A stretch of 64,000 nucleotides of DNA from NCBI GenBank assembly GCA_026986575.1, contig JALSOH010000011.1, positions 1 through 64,000 of the forward strand. The letters are read 5' to 3'. Within the stretch, counting starts at the first letter, position 1; each line of letters starts with the position of its first letter. The notes beneath the pieces are model-generated. The model was not told the DNA's origin. It saw only the letters and a program-made list of their open reading frames with translations, and searched no databases. A program made the translations under genes and the position numbers. Positions 51,882 to 60,800 of the stretch are shown here, piece by piece. This stretch comes from Thermoproteota archaeon. GTDB taxonomy: Archaea; Korarchaeota; Korarchaeia; Korarchaeales; Korarchaeaceae.

Positions 51882-52549
51882 ATGAATAAATCGAGTGAGA
51901 AGGCTTCTAGCTCTATAATTGACTATTATATCGAAGTTTTGCGCGAAAATAAGCGCTTTCTACGAGATAACGCAGAGGACATATGCAGAGAGGTTGTAGG
52001 ATTGGTTAACGATACGATCGATTATGTCTTATCTGCTTTGAAAAGGAAAAGTGAAACACTCATAGAACCTTTTCGATTTTTCTTATATCACGTTCTCATG
52101 CCTCAGAGCTATGCCATTTTGGCGGATCTTCTGATGGCGAACCTGCCAGCATGCTTCATGGAGCTCAGGTTGATGCTGGAGACTATGGCAGAGTCCTATC
52201 TAGCAAATCTATATCCAAATAACGAGCCGTTCTTTGAAGGGGAAACTGAGTCGCTTTTCGGTAAGAAAGCAAATCTAAGTTGCTAGAGGAATTCGGAGAG
52301 AAGATTGGATCGGGAAGGAGACCCACTGCTCTATGGGGTAAACTCTCCAGGGAATTGGTTCACACGGAGGGGATAGTCACTAGAATAGTTCAAAAAGTAG
52401 CTCAGAAAGGAGATATACATGCTTGGGCCTTGTGATACCCGTAAATTATACAAGGGAAGATCTAGATACTCTCAATGAATTAGGCAAAATGATTAGGGAG
52501 TTCAGAGAGGTATTGAGAAAAACTGCGGGGAAGTATGGCCTCTTCTGAT
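51882..52549 (+). pseudogene. Helical protein of unknown function, frameshifted
   Basis: ATG 51882 opens a 134-codon frame (IIDYYIEVLRENKRFLRDNA, FFLYHVLMPQSYAILADLLM). It shifts near 52275 to LLEEFGEKIGSGRRPTALWG and KLSRELVHTEGIVTRIVQKV, and again near 52425 to VIPVNYTREDLDTLNELGKM, ending at TGA 52549. Total about 222 residues. AT-richer than its neighbours. I do not recognise it. Confidence 0.5.
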
Positions 52550-52570
52550 TAGATGAGGATAACCTACCGC

Positions 52571-52870
52571 TTAGACGCAGAAAGCATATACCGGGCATAG
52601 GGGTCTGCTATCCTGTATGTAACTCGGAACCCTCGTGACGGGCAGGATGCACTCCAATCGAATGAGAAGAGGGTATCCGTTGGGCGGTTCCCAGTACCTT
52701 ACTGATTTCTCAGCCAGTTCTTCATCAAGAAGCCTGCAGAGGACCCAGATTCCTTTAACACCACAGTTTTCACCGTAAAGGAACACGTAGCCGCCCGAGT
52801 TCTAGTGCTTCCCATCTTTCCCTGTTCCTCTTATTGTCAAGGAAACCCCATAAGCCCTCCGAATATATCG
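52571..52870 (-). pseudogene. EVE/ASCH-like domain fragment
   Basis: Across two frames: LWGFLDNKRNRERWEALE, GYVFLYGENCGVKGIWVLCR, SVRYWEPPNGYPLLIRLECI. This is the beginning of an EVE-like (PUA-fold) domain as found at the N-terminus of modification-dependent restriction proteins. It ends abruptly; no nuclease domain follows. Confidence 0.4.
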
Positions 52871-53369
52871 AGGATAGGTGGGGATGTGAGAAGCTCCTGA
52901 CATTTACTATGGCGCGCGCCGGGTCAGGGACCTTCGCAGAATGAAATCAAAACTTTTACGGTATGGTATATTAGATATCCGCAATTCGCGCGCGAATGCA
53001 CGCCTTTTTGGGTCATGTGAAGCTAGGAAAAAAAATGGATCCGTCGCCATAGAGGGAGACTTACTACTAAATGGTTCTAAGCGCGCGCTACTAGATCGCC
53101 TAATTTCACCACTCTAGCCTGGATCCGTGGTGAAATAGACAACCAGATTGTCCTGAATGGCCTTAACCTCGCTGGCACTCATGATATCCCCCTCAGCCAG
53201 GTAGCTAATAGGAAACAGGTTATCCATACGACTATCGTGGCCGCAATGGCCGGTTCCTGAGACTCAAACCCTGTACATCAAGGTCTCGAACTCGTCGAAG
53301 GGGCATCCCTCAGTTTCCCCTCAGAAACAGGAGAAGCGATGAACCCCCACTGAGGAGGTCGATCAAATA
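52871..53369. other. Gene-poor stretch with three GCGCGC sites
   Basis: GCGCGC occurs near 52912, 52988 and 53081. A minus-strand fragment DNLFPISYLAEGD near 53190-53230 looks coding but is isolated. Confidence 0.35.
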
Positions 53370-53918
53370 ATGAGGCTGATAGAGGAGAGGTTGATGTCTA
53401 GATATAGCAAACTGAGGAGTTTTGGAATAAGATTAGGGGCGGAGCTAGTCTTGGCAACGGTTTCGCTGGAAGGTAAGCCACTCCTCTATCACTTTGATTC
53501 AGTGGGCTTGGCAGATCCCGTTCACTTGGGTTCAAAATACGTGATCCTAGGGCATGGGAGAGTTACCGGTGCACAACTCTTGTTGGAGCTATTGGGCTAC
53601 AAACCGGAGATTGCTGAGTATTATGACATGTCGGTATTCCCAGCATTCATTATAGATCTCGTATCTAGAGTCGATCCAACGGTTTCGCCGTTTCTAGACC
53701 CAGAGAGCTCGATATACATTAGATATAGCGAGGAGGAGAAGAGGGTACTTATGGGACCTCTAAAGATGGAAGAATTCGGGAAGATAAAGAGCACGATAAA
53801 GGACAGGCTAGAGGTCATTAGGAAGGTGTGGCAGTTGGCTGATAATCGCGGTGATAGGTACGTACTCCAATTGCTTGAGAAGGAACTTGAAGAAGATGAT
53901 GAGCAGCCTGAAGGATGA
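53370..53918 (+). CDS. Proteasome-subunit-like (Ntn-fold) protein, N-terminally truncated
   Basis: 182 aa. LGAELVLATVSLEGKPLLYH, FDSVGLADPVHLG, YVILGHGRVTGAQLLLELLG and FIIDLVSRVDPTVSPFLD resemble the second half of 20S-proteasome-like Ntn-fold proteins. The catalytic N-terminal half, with its Thr, is not upstream: a TGA closes the frame a few codons before the ATG. It may be a relic or a non-catalytic protein. Confidence 0.5.
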   Translation: MRLIEERLMSRYSKLRSFGIRLGAELVLATVSLEGKPLLYHFDSVGLADPVHLGSKYVILGHGRVTGAQLLLELLGYKPEIAEYYDMSVFPAFIIDLVSRVDPTVSPFLDPESSIYIRYSEEEKRVLMGPLKMEEFGKIKSTIKDRLEVIRKVWQLADNRGDRYVLQLLEKELEEDDEQPEG

Positions 53919-54069
53919 GGTACCTCAGTTACTCGCTCTGCGGCCTTATCTCCGCTCCTCCTAAGGACTGGATGCTTGATTCCAAAATGTTCGATCCTAT
54001 CCTAGAGCCTTTCACGAACTAATGGAGCAATTTTTGAGTAAAGAGAGCAAGCTCTCCTGATGGAAGGAG

Positions 54070-55266
54070 CTATCGAATGCGACTACTTATGAAACGCTCA
54101 TTATCTTTCTTCCAAGAGCTCCACGCCTCGGGAAAGCTCGTTGAGTTACCATAGAGGTGCTCCCTTCTGAGCACCCCGAGCCCCCTCATAATCCTCGGGT
54201 AGAGGAACATCATGGAAGTGCTTCCCCCAGCAACCGTCTGTAGCCAACTGAAATTACTCCTTCTTGGACCGAAAATTGACTGAAAGGCCTCTAGACAGGC
54301 CTCGAATTCGTCCGGTTTGATTCCGATCTCCTCGGCTATGACTCTAATCTCCCTCTCTCGCTCCTCCTCCCAGATGAAGCCTCCCCAAGACATGAGGAAT
54401 ACTTGGAAGGCCCTAGGCATTATTCTCAGTATCTGATGAGACGGGAGCCTCTTGAGCAGCCATTCATCTAAGTATATACTCACTCTACCAGATACGATCT
54501 CGGATAACGTAAGAAGGGAGAACACCTTGAGCTTGTACTGGAGATAGCTGGCTGCCTGAGTGACTGGATGATGATCTGGATCGCTTACACCAAAATTCCT
54601 CAGCTCCTTGGCGACATTATTCCTCAATGTCCTAATTTCTTCCCTCATCGAGACATCCAGGATAGTCCTTAGACGATCTCTCGGGTCGTACCAGAGGAGT
54701 CTTCCGATGAGCATCCTATGGAGGGTCTTGGTAATCCTCCTATACTTGACCGGGCATTCTCTATCGCAGTTTAGGCAGTCGGGCTTAATACCCTCATCTC
54801 GGCAGGCCATAAGCTCCTTCACTTCATCTCTAAGGGAATCAAGTTCCCTTAACAGATAATGCTCGGTTAGGAACGCCCTCCACCAATGCTCATACAGGAA
54901 GTTCCCCCGCTTAAAGATGTTTGGATTGAGGAAGAATATACGCCTGTTATCGAATTTTTCCGGTGCATTCTTGTGAACTAATAATCCTCTCACTGCGACG
55001 AGATTTTTCTCTCTGAACTTGTCAGACACATACACGACCGTACCGAGTAGATGAAGCGCAGCCTTGTATACCCCATCATTCCCTGCTTTACTACTGACAA
55101 GGAGCCATTTTTCAGGCGCTTCTGACATTTTTATCGCTAATACATCTATATCCGTGTAAAGGGCACCTTCCTCTCGCAATTCAATCCTATTCAAGACAAA
55201 CCATCCTTTATCGGCTAGTTTGCTGGCGATCTTCAACTCTAAATCCAATCCCTTCTCAACTTTCAT
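54070..55266 (-). CDS. Putative PD-(D/E)XK-like nuclease paired with an HhH-GPD-like protein
   Basis: 398 aa. The N-terminal 80 residues look like a restriction-endonuclease fold: GLDLELKIASKLADKGWFVL (helix with Glu), LYTDIDVLAIKM (Asp), WLLVSSKAGND (S-x-K in place of E-x-K). A Cys cluster CRDEGIKPDCLNCDREC (about residues 155-171) could bind zinc. The rest is helical and contains the block duplicated at 49631-49722. No known family. It follows the HhH-GPD-like gene on the same strand. Confidence 0.55.
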   Translation of the reverse strand: MKVEKGLDLELKIASKLADKGWFVLNRIELREEGALYTDIDVLAIKMSEAPEKWLLVSSKAGNDGVYKAALHLLGTVVYVSDKFREKNLVAVRGLLVHKNAPEKFDNRRIFFLNPNIFKRGNFLYEHWWRAFLTEHYLLRELDSLRDEVKELMACRDEGIKPDCLNCDRECPVKYRRITKTLHRMLIGRLLWYDPRDRLRTILDVSMREEIRTLRNNVAKELRNFGVSDPDHHPVTQAASYLQYKLKVFSLLTLSEIVSGRVSIYLDEWLLKRLPSHQILRIMPRAFQVFLMSWGGFIWEEEREREIRVIAEEIGIKPDEFEACLEAFQSIFGPRRSNFSWLQTVAGGSTSMMFLYPRIMRGLGVLRREHLYGNSTSFPEAWSSWKKDNERFISSRIR

Positions 55267-55414
55267 CTCGGGGAAGTAGATACAAACTCGAAATAAGAGA
55301 ATCCTCTCTTACTTTTCTACTCCGGTGTGTTTCTCCCGGATAGATTCTCCAATCTGCCACTAATCGTCCGTCTTTATGGAATAAGAAGGTCTTTAGCGAA
55401 CTTTGAACCTTCAT
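55256..55414 (-). CDS. Possible small protein coupled to the nuclease-like gene
   Basis: 52 aa from ATG 55414 (frame opens to 55453). LKTFLFHKDGRLVADWRIYP is its most coding-like part. Its TGA overlaps the ATG of the 398-aa gene, which would couple translation. Short, no family; real status uncertain. Confidence 0.35.
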   Translation of the reverse strand: MKVQSSLKTFLFHKDGRLVADWRIYPGETHRSRKVREDSLISSLYLLPRDES

Positions 55415-55508
55415 AATGGATATAATCAAGGAAATAGATGTAAGAGAACTCATCCATTATTCGCAGAACTCAAGCTGAGACATTCCTCTGAGATACGATT
55501 CCCAGTAG

Positions 55509-56294
55509 TCAAGTGTATTGGCGTCTTCCTCCCAGCATCACGTAACCTGTAAACCAAGCCCCCGCATTGAAGAGTGGGGATTTATCCCCGAACTCCCTGA
55601 CTATCGCACTTCTTATCTCCCAATCCCACTTTCCCCTTTTTACCTCCCCCTCCGGATGTTCTACCATCCCTAACATCTGGGCCACCTTTCTGACCCATGT
55701 GTCCACTGGCTGGAGATACTCGTAATCCCTCACACTTAGCATTGAGCCCCTCAGTTCCTCTTCGAAGTGGAGGTAGAGATCTCTGAGGAACAGCATCGAA
55801 GTCTTGGGACCAACCCCCTTTATCCCGTCTGTCAAACGGCGGCAGACGCAGTCGGTAAGTCCCGACTTGATCATTCGGATGGAGTAATTTACTATGTTCC
55901 AGTCTCCCTGAACCTCCTCCGCCAGGAAAACGAGCGAATCCAAGACGAGGTCGATATCTCTTCTCTTACCCACCTTCCTTCTCTCATCATCTCCTTTTCC
56001 GATATTCTCTTCCAGCTTGGGTCTTAGTGGATCCATCAGATCCATGGGGGTAGCGACTCGTCCTAGCTCCCTGAAAGTATCTTTAAGCAGCTTATTAACA
56101 ACCGAGATTACTCCGAAAGACATCTCGTCCGATCTCCCCTGAAGCAAGACCCTGCTGTAGAAGAACTCCAAGGCTTTCAGCCAATCACTTCGAGCTTCCT
56201 CAATGAAAGCGGCCTCCGGTTTGAGAAGGCACTCCACGTATTTTTCGCCGTTTTCAAGCACCACCTTACGCGATATATTTGGTTCTCCGGCCAT
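55509..56294 (-). CDS. HhH-GPD-type DNA glycosylase-like protein
   Basis: 261 aa. RLTDGIKGVGPKTSMLFLRD is a helix-hairpin-helix, with Lys in the position used by bifunctional glycosylase/lyases, and QPVDTWVRKVAQML carries the Asp of the HhH-GPD family (V-D-T-W/H-V). The N-terminal 120 residues are helical and specific to this protein. Base excision on DNA is the family activity. The neighbouring nuclease-like gene and a decayed copy of both suggest a two-gene system. Confidence 0.65.
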   Translation of the reverse strand: MAGEPNISRKVVLENGEKYVECLLKPEAAFIEEARSDWLKALEFFYSRVLLQGRSDEMSFGVISVVNKLLKDTFRELGRVATPMDLMDPLRPKLEENIGKGDDERRKVGKRRDIDLVLDSLVFLAEEVQGDWNIVNYSIRMIKSGLTDCVCRRLTDGIKGVGPKTSMLFLRDLYLHFEEELRGSMLSVRDYEYLQPVDTWVRKVAQMLGMVEHPEGEVKRGKWDWEIRSAIVREFGDKSPLFNAGAWFTGYVMLGGRRQYT

Positions 56295-56442
56295 GAGATC
56301 CCCCGCGACGTCATCCCCAGAAGAGTAAAAGTATTTCTAACACACGGTTACCTCTATCGAGATTCTAACCATATGTGATCTTTCGTGAGATAGCAGAGCA
56401 ACATCAAGTTATATTCCCACTATACACCTTCAATATACATGT

Positions 56443-56838
56443 ATGGATAGCGGATTTGTCGAGATTACAGAGAGGAGAGGTAAGGGAACTCGAGGGGGCT
56501 CGTACGTCTACGTAGCTGAGGAGAGCGACAGAAGAGGGACTCTAGTGCATATCGGAGTGTACGCCTTCATGAGAAGAGAATCGGATTTTGAGGATATAAC
56601 CTACTCGGTGCCCGCTAGCTCTCTAAGCGATAAGACTCTCCTTAGATTCTCCTTCTCAGGTAGTATTCTACCTTCCGTTGAGATTGGCAGGATCAAAGGC
56701 ACAGAGTCATTAGAAATAGAATGGGAGCGCTTAACTCCTAGAAAACTGGTTGAGAGGTTTAGAGGGTATAGGTACGAGTTTCACAACGAGGAGCTCAAGA
56801 GGATTATTGAAGAGTTCGAGGAAGAGATGGTCCCATGA
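56443..56838 (+). CDS. Hypothetical protein
   Basis: 131 aa. Beta-rich first half (GGSYVYVAEESDRRGTLVHI, ITYSVPASSLSDKTLLRFSF) and a helical C-terminus (KRIIEEFEEEMVP). Intact with good codon use. Overlaps a short downstream ORF in ATGA fashion. Family not recognised. Confidence 0.5.
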   Translation: MDSGFVEITERRGKGTRGGSYVYVAEESDRRGTLVHIGVYAFMRRESDFEDITYSVPASSLSDKTLLRFSFSGSILPSVEIGRIKGTESLEIEWERLTPRKLVERFRGYRYEFHNEELKRIIEEFEEEMVP

Positions 56839-56948
56839 TAAAGGATCTCAAAAAGTACGAGGCGAGACTCGGCTTCAGGATCTCCTTCATGGGTCGAAGT
56901 AGAAGGCTGTTATCTCTGACGCTGATTGTGTTGAATTTTTCCGAATAA
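56835..56948 (+). CDS. Possible small ORF coupled to the upstream hypothetical gene
   Basis: 37 aa from ATG 56835, overlapping the stop of the previous gene: IKDLKKYEARLGFRISFMGR then a hydrophobic LLSLTLIVLNF. It could be the start of a truncated gene. Support is mainly the ATGA overlap. Confidence 0.3.
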   Translation: MIKDLKKYEARLGFRISFMGRSRRLLSLTLIVLNFSE

Positions 56949-57081
56949 AGTTGTGACTAGGCATTTCTTTTAAGCTAAAAGCTAAAGCCTTTAAATAGTA
57001 GCTTAAGCTCACCCGGATTCCTTTTTTGTATCCGGATAGATGTTTTAATTTCCTTTCTAAATAATTTTGTGTAGATGGAAT

Positions 57082-57681
57082 ATGGGCTATGGAAGGGAGA
57101 GTAACACAGAGCGTGTCCTTTTAAGTTTAATACTCTTAGCAGTAGGAATACCCCTAGGTATAGGATTAGGGAGGAATTACTTTCCAACTGTAATGACGGA
57201 GACAGTCACCGAGACAGTTACCACACCAACGACCGTGAGCGTTATTGAAAAGCAGCCCATCACGGTAACAGTAACGGAAACCCGGACGGTAACCATCACC
57301 CTGCCTCAGACCAGTCCCTCCTACCTTGGAATGAACAAGTTCACCGTTCTCGATGAAGTGATAAAGGTGAAGGCCCATCACTTCAGTGCATACTCCATTG
57401 AGCCTTTCGATACCGACGTGAGGCTGCGGATTTACATTTCAGTGATCGAGGGAGGCCCCGTAAACTTCTTCGTTGTAGATGAGGAGAACCTCAAACTTCT
57501 GCAGGAAGGTTTCAGCTTTATGTACTACGTGAAGCCCTCTCAGAAATCAATAAGCTCTATTTACACAGTTGAGTGGATTGCTCCAGCCTCTAAGAACCTC
57601 GCGTTCGTTATTGATAATAGCGACAGTAATAGAGATGCTAAAGTGCTTGTCAAGATAGTGGGCTTTCCTTTGGGAGGATAG
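57082..57681 (+). CDS. Anchored extracellular protein with Thr-rich stalk
   Basis: 199 aa from ATG 57082, with TCTAAATAATT about 20-30 bp upstream. Residues 13-30 (VLLSLILLAVGIPLGIGLG) are a signal anchor. A Thr/Val stalk (TVTETVTTPTTVSV, TVTVTETRTVTITL) is followed by a beta-sandwich (RLRIYISVIEGGPVNFFVVD). The stalk is typical of archaeal surface proteins. Confidence 0.65.
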   Translation: MGYGRESNTERVLLSLILLAVGIPLGIGLGRNYFPTVMTETVTETVTTPTTVSVIEKQPITVTVTETRTVTITLPQTSPSYLGMNKFTVLDEVIKVKAHHFSAYSIEPFDTDVRLRIYISVIEGGPVNFFVVDEENLKLLQEGFSFMYYVKPSQKSISSIYTVEWIAPASKNLAFVIDNSDSNRDAKVLVKIVGFPLGG

Positions 57682-57876
57682 TGTTTTACCGAACACTCTC
57701 ATATGTGGAATCCATTCTTTACTGAGCAGCATCAACCCAAGCGACCCCAATTCCTAATGCCAAAGCTATCCACATAACACAATGTCTGTGAAGGGCACGA
57801 TGAGTTATTAAGAGACCCTCAACCTCATAGATGCCCTCTTAACAAGTAAGCCCGCTTTGATGCCAGTTGAACATGA

Positions 57877-60800
57877 TCAAAGAGGAAGAACGTTTGGTTG
57901 ACTTGAGTTCATTCCTCTATGGCGTATAACTTCTACGTAGTGAACTTTTTCGGGCGCGAGTGCAAACGAACATCTCATCCTAAAACTAGCCATAGTTCTG
58001 TTAGTCACTAATAGTAATACCTCCTCACCACCAGAAAGCACATCCTCCACCCTATATTGACTCTTAGCAATTTCCTTAGTGATGGGCACGATTCTAGGAG
58101 ATACTGGTGGAAGTCCAAGTTCTTCTAAGAGATCGAATACGCTATCTTCTAGAGAACCCTTGAAACCGTAGGGCACTCCCACAACGAGCTTGCTAGGAAG
58201 CCTCCCTTCCTTAATCATGCGGAGGACGACCAAGGATGAGAACAGTTGAACGATTTCCTCCTTTTCCGAGATCGTAATGGTAATGCCCCCATCTTTCATC
58301 CTATCGTAAATAGAGAGGACATCACGTCCAATGACCTTTAAGAGGAGTTCCTCTCTTCTTGAGATCATCTCCCGGTAAAGTTCCTCTAGGGAACCTGACA
58401 GATACCTCTCCACAATCCGCCTGGCCAGCTCGTTCCTTTTCTCACTTGGTGTCTTGGAAACCTCGTTGCAGAACCTGTCCATGAGGCTCAACGAGATAAC
58501 CTGCCTGTCCCACTCTTCGAGCACCACGCTCTTGACTAACCCGGGGTCGACATTTTCGCTCAGGTAGTTCACTTGTATGCATTTCACCCTCCTGTCCCCG
58601 AACAATCCATTGTCCCTCACCACGGAGAACTCCCCATCATGTCCCAGTGTCAGGTCAAAGGCCTGTCCATTAACAGCTTCTCGAGGTAAAAGTACGTATC
58701 CATCTCCTAGCTTGAACGCTGGGCGAGGGTCATTTGGAGACATTGCAGCAGCAACTTTTTTGTAGAGTATCTCGTAGTCTAAAACCCCGATTGCGTTCAG
58801 CACTGCTACTGCCCTCTCCACGGAGCTCTCGAGGTCTTCTGGGAAGAGCCCCTCCTTGATCCCTCGTAAGATCTCTTCATGCTTGGATTCTAAGACTTTG
58901 CGTGGAAGAAGAAGCAGTACAGGGACTATTGAACCTTCATCCGCATCCCTCAGCCTATCGTATACTCTAAGGACAAATTCGGGACGAATGAACCCCATTC
59001 GGAGGAGCCACATCCTCCTCTTGAAGTCGTAGTTCTTTGAATACAGCAAGACCGTTCTAGCGTCTGAACCATCTCTGCCAGCTCTCCCAATCTCCTGATA
59101 GTAATCCTCCACACTCTCAGGCATCATGTGATGAATAACCCACCTTATGTTGGGGATATCGACACCCATCCCGAAGGCCTTCGTCGAGACAACTATCCTT
59201 GGAACCATAATGTCTCCCTTACTCACGCTCTCAATGAGATGCAGGATCTCTTTCTTTCTCTCGGCATCCAACTGACCGTGGAAATAAACGACAGGCTCAC
59301 CTAGCTCCCTTTCTAAATATGCTGCTATGGTAGGGGCGTTCTCGTCCCACCTCTTGGATCGAACGAAACTCACGAAGATGAGGCCTATCCACGGTTCACC
59401 CTTGAAAGTGTTATCGGCCCATTCTACAAGCTCTGCTACGACGCTAGCGAGCTTCTTCAGCCTGTATCTGCTAGTTAACCGGATATCGAGGAAGAGGTTA
59501 TCCCTCAGCACGGGCCCTTTGATGACCTCAACCTCGTAGAAGTCCAACCGACCGGTGAAGTCAGCGTCGAATCCTATATCGTCCAACTTGAATGTGGAGG
59601 ATCCGGAGAGCATGTCGATGACATCTTGAAGGCCTTCCCCTGTTATCGTAGCGGTGAATCCTGCCAAGGGGAACCAGAAACCCTTTTCCCTGCGCTTCCT
59701 GAGGTAGCTAGCCAGGAAGGAATAGCTCGGCCGGAAGTTCTTCCACTTGTGCATGGTGTGGATCTCATCTATCACGATGTAGTTGATCTCAGCTCTTTCC
59801 AGCACTTTCCTCACATCGTCCTTCCTCAGCTGCTCCGGCGTTACGTACACCATCTCGAAGGTTCCCAGCTGGAGTCCATGCAAGCATCCACTTCTATCAG
59901 GGGACAAGCTGGATATCTCACAGACCCTGAAGCCCCTCTTTCTCAAGGAGGTGACCTGATCCTTCATTAATGCCAACAGGGGAGATATGACGATGGTGGT
60001 TCCACCTATTCTGTTCTTGAGGAGCCGAGCGACCGTTTGAAATATCAGGGATTTCCCCGATCCCGTCGGGAGAATGATTATCGATAAAGGCTTACTCATT
60101 CGATGGCTAGGGCAGTACGGGGAGAGCAGCCGGGAGATGCACCTCCTCTGATAGGGTCTGATCGTAAACCCCCAATTCCTCTTGACCACTTCTTCCGCTG
60201 CCTTAATGGCTTCGTCGATGGAATCAAATGCGACCAACGGAATTTTGGGGTGAAATTCGTCGTCAGGTTCGACCTCTACGATCTGAGCCCATTTTGAGAG
60301 ATACTCGTCCTCTAACATCTCTGACCAAGAGCTCACCACTGTTAAGTCGGAGCCCGCCAACCAACAGGTTTCCATCAGTCCCTTGAGAAGGTATTCCTGA
60401 TCTGACCCCAGCTTGGCCGAAAGGCCAGCTGAAGAGAAGATAATAACCTCGTAGCCCGTACTGGAGAGCTTATAGGACCCACGAACGAGCTGAGAAACGC
60501 TGGCAGGAGATAGCACGGCCACTGTCATCCTTCTGTGCGAAGAAGCCTTCTCCGCTGCAAGTTTCTCCCTGGAATTCGATACGAATATGGCTTTTCTCCT
60601 CCGGGAAGCCAGCAAGGAGAAGAGGAGGCTCGCGAGATAGTCAACATGCCTGTTCCCCACGTCTAAGCCTTTCTCAACGAAAAAGACCCCTTTACCACCC
60701 CTGCTCGGGCGTACATACTTCACGCCACTGGTAGGGGGCGGAAATGGAGATTCAACAACCACCTCATCAGCGAGCTTCTCGAGCTCCTCGATCACTTCAA

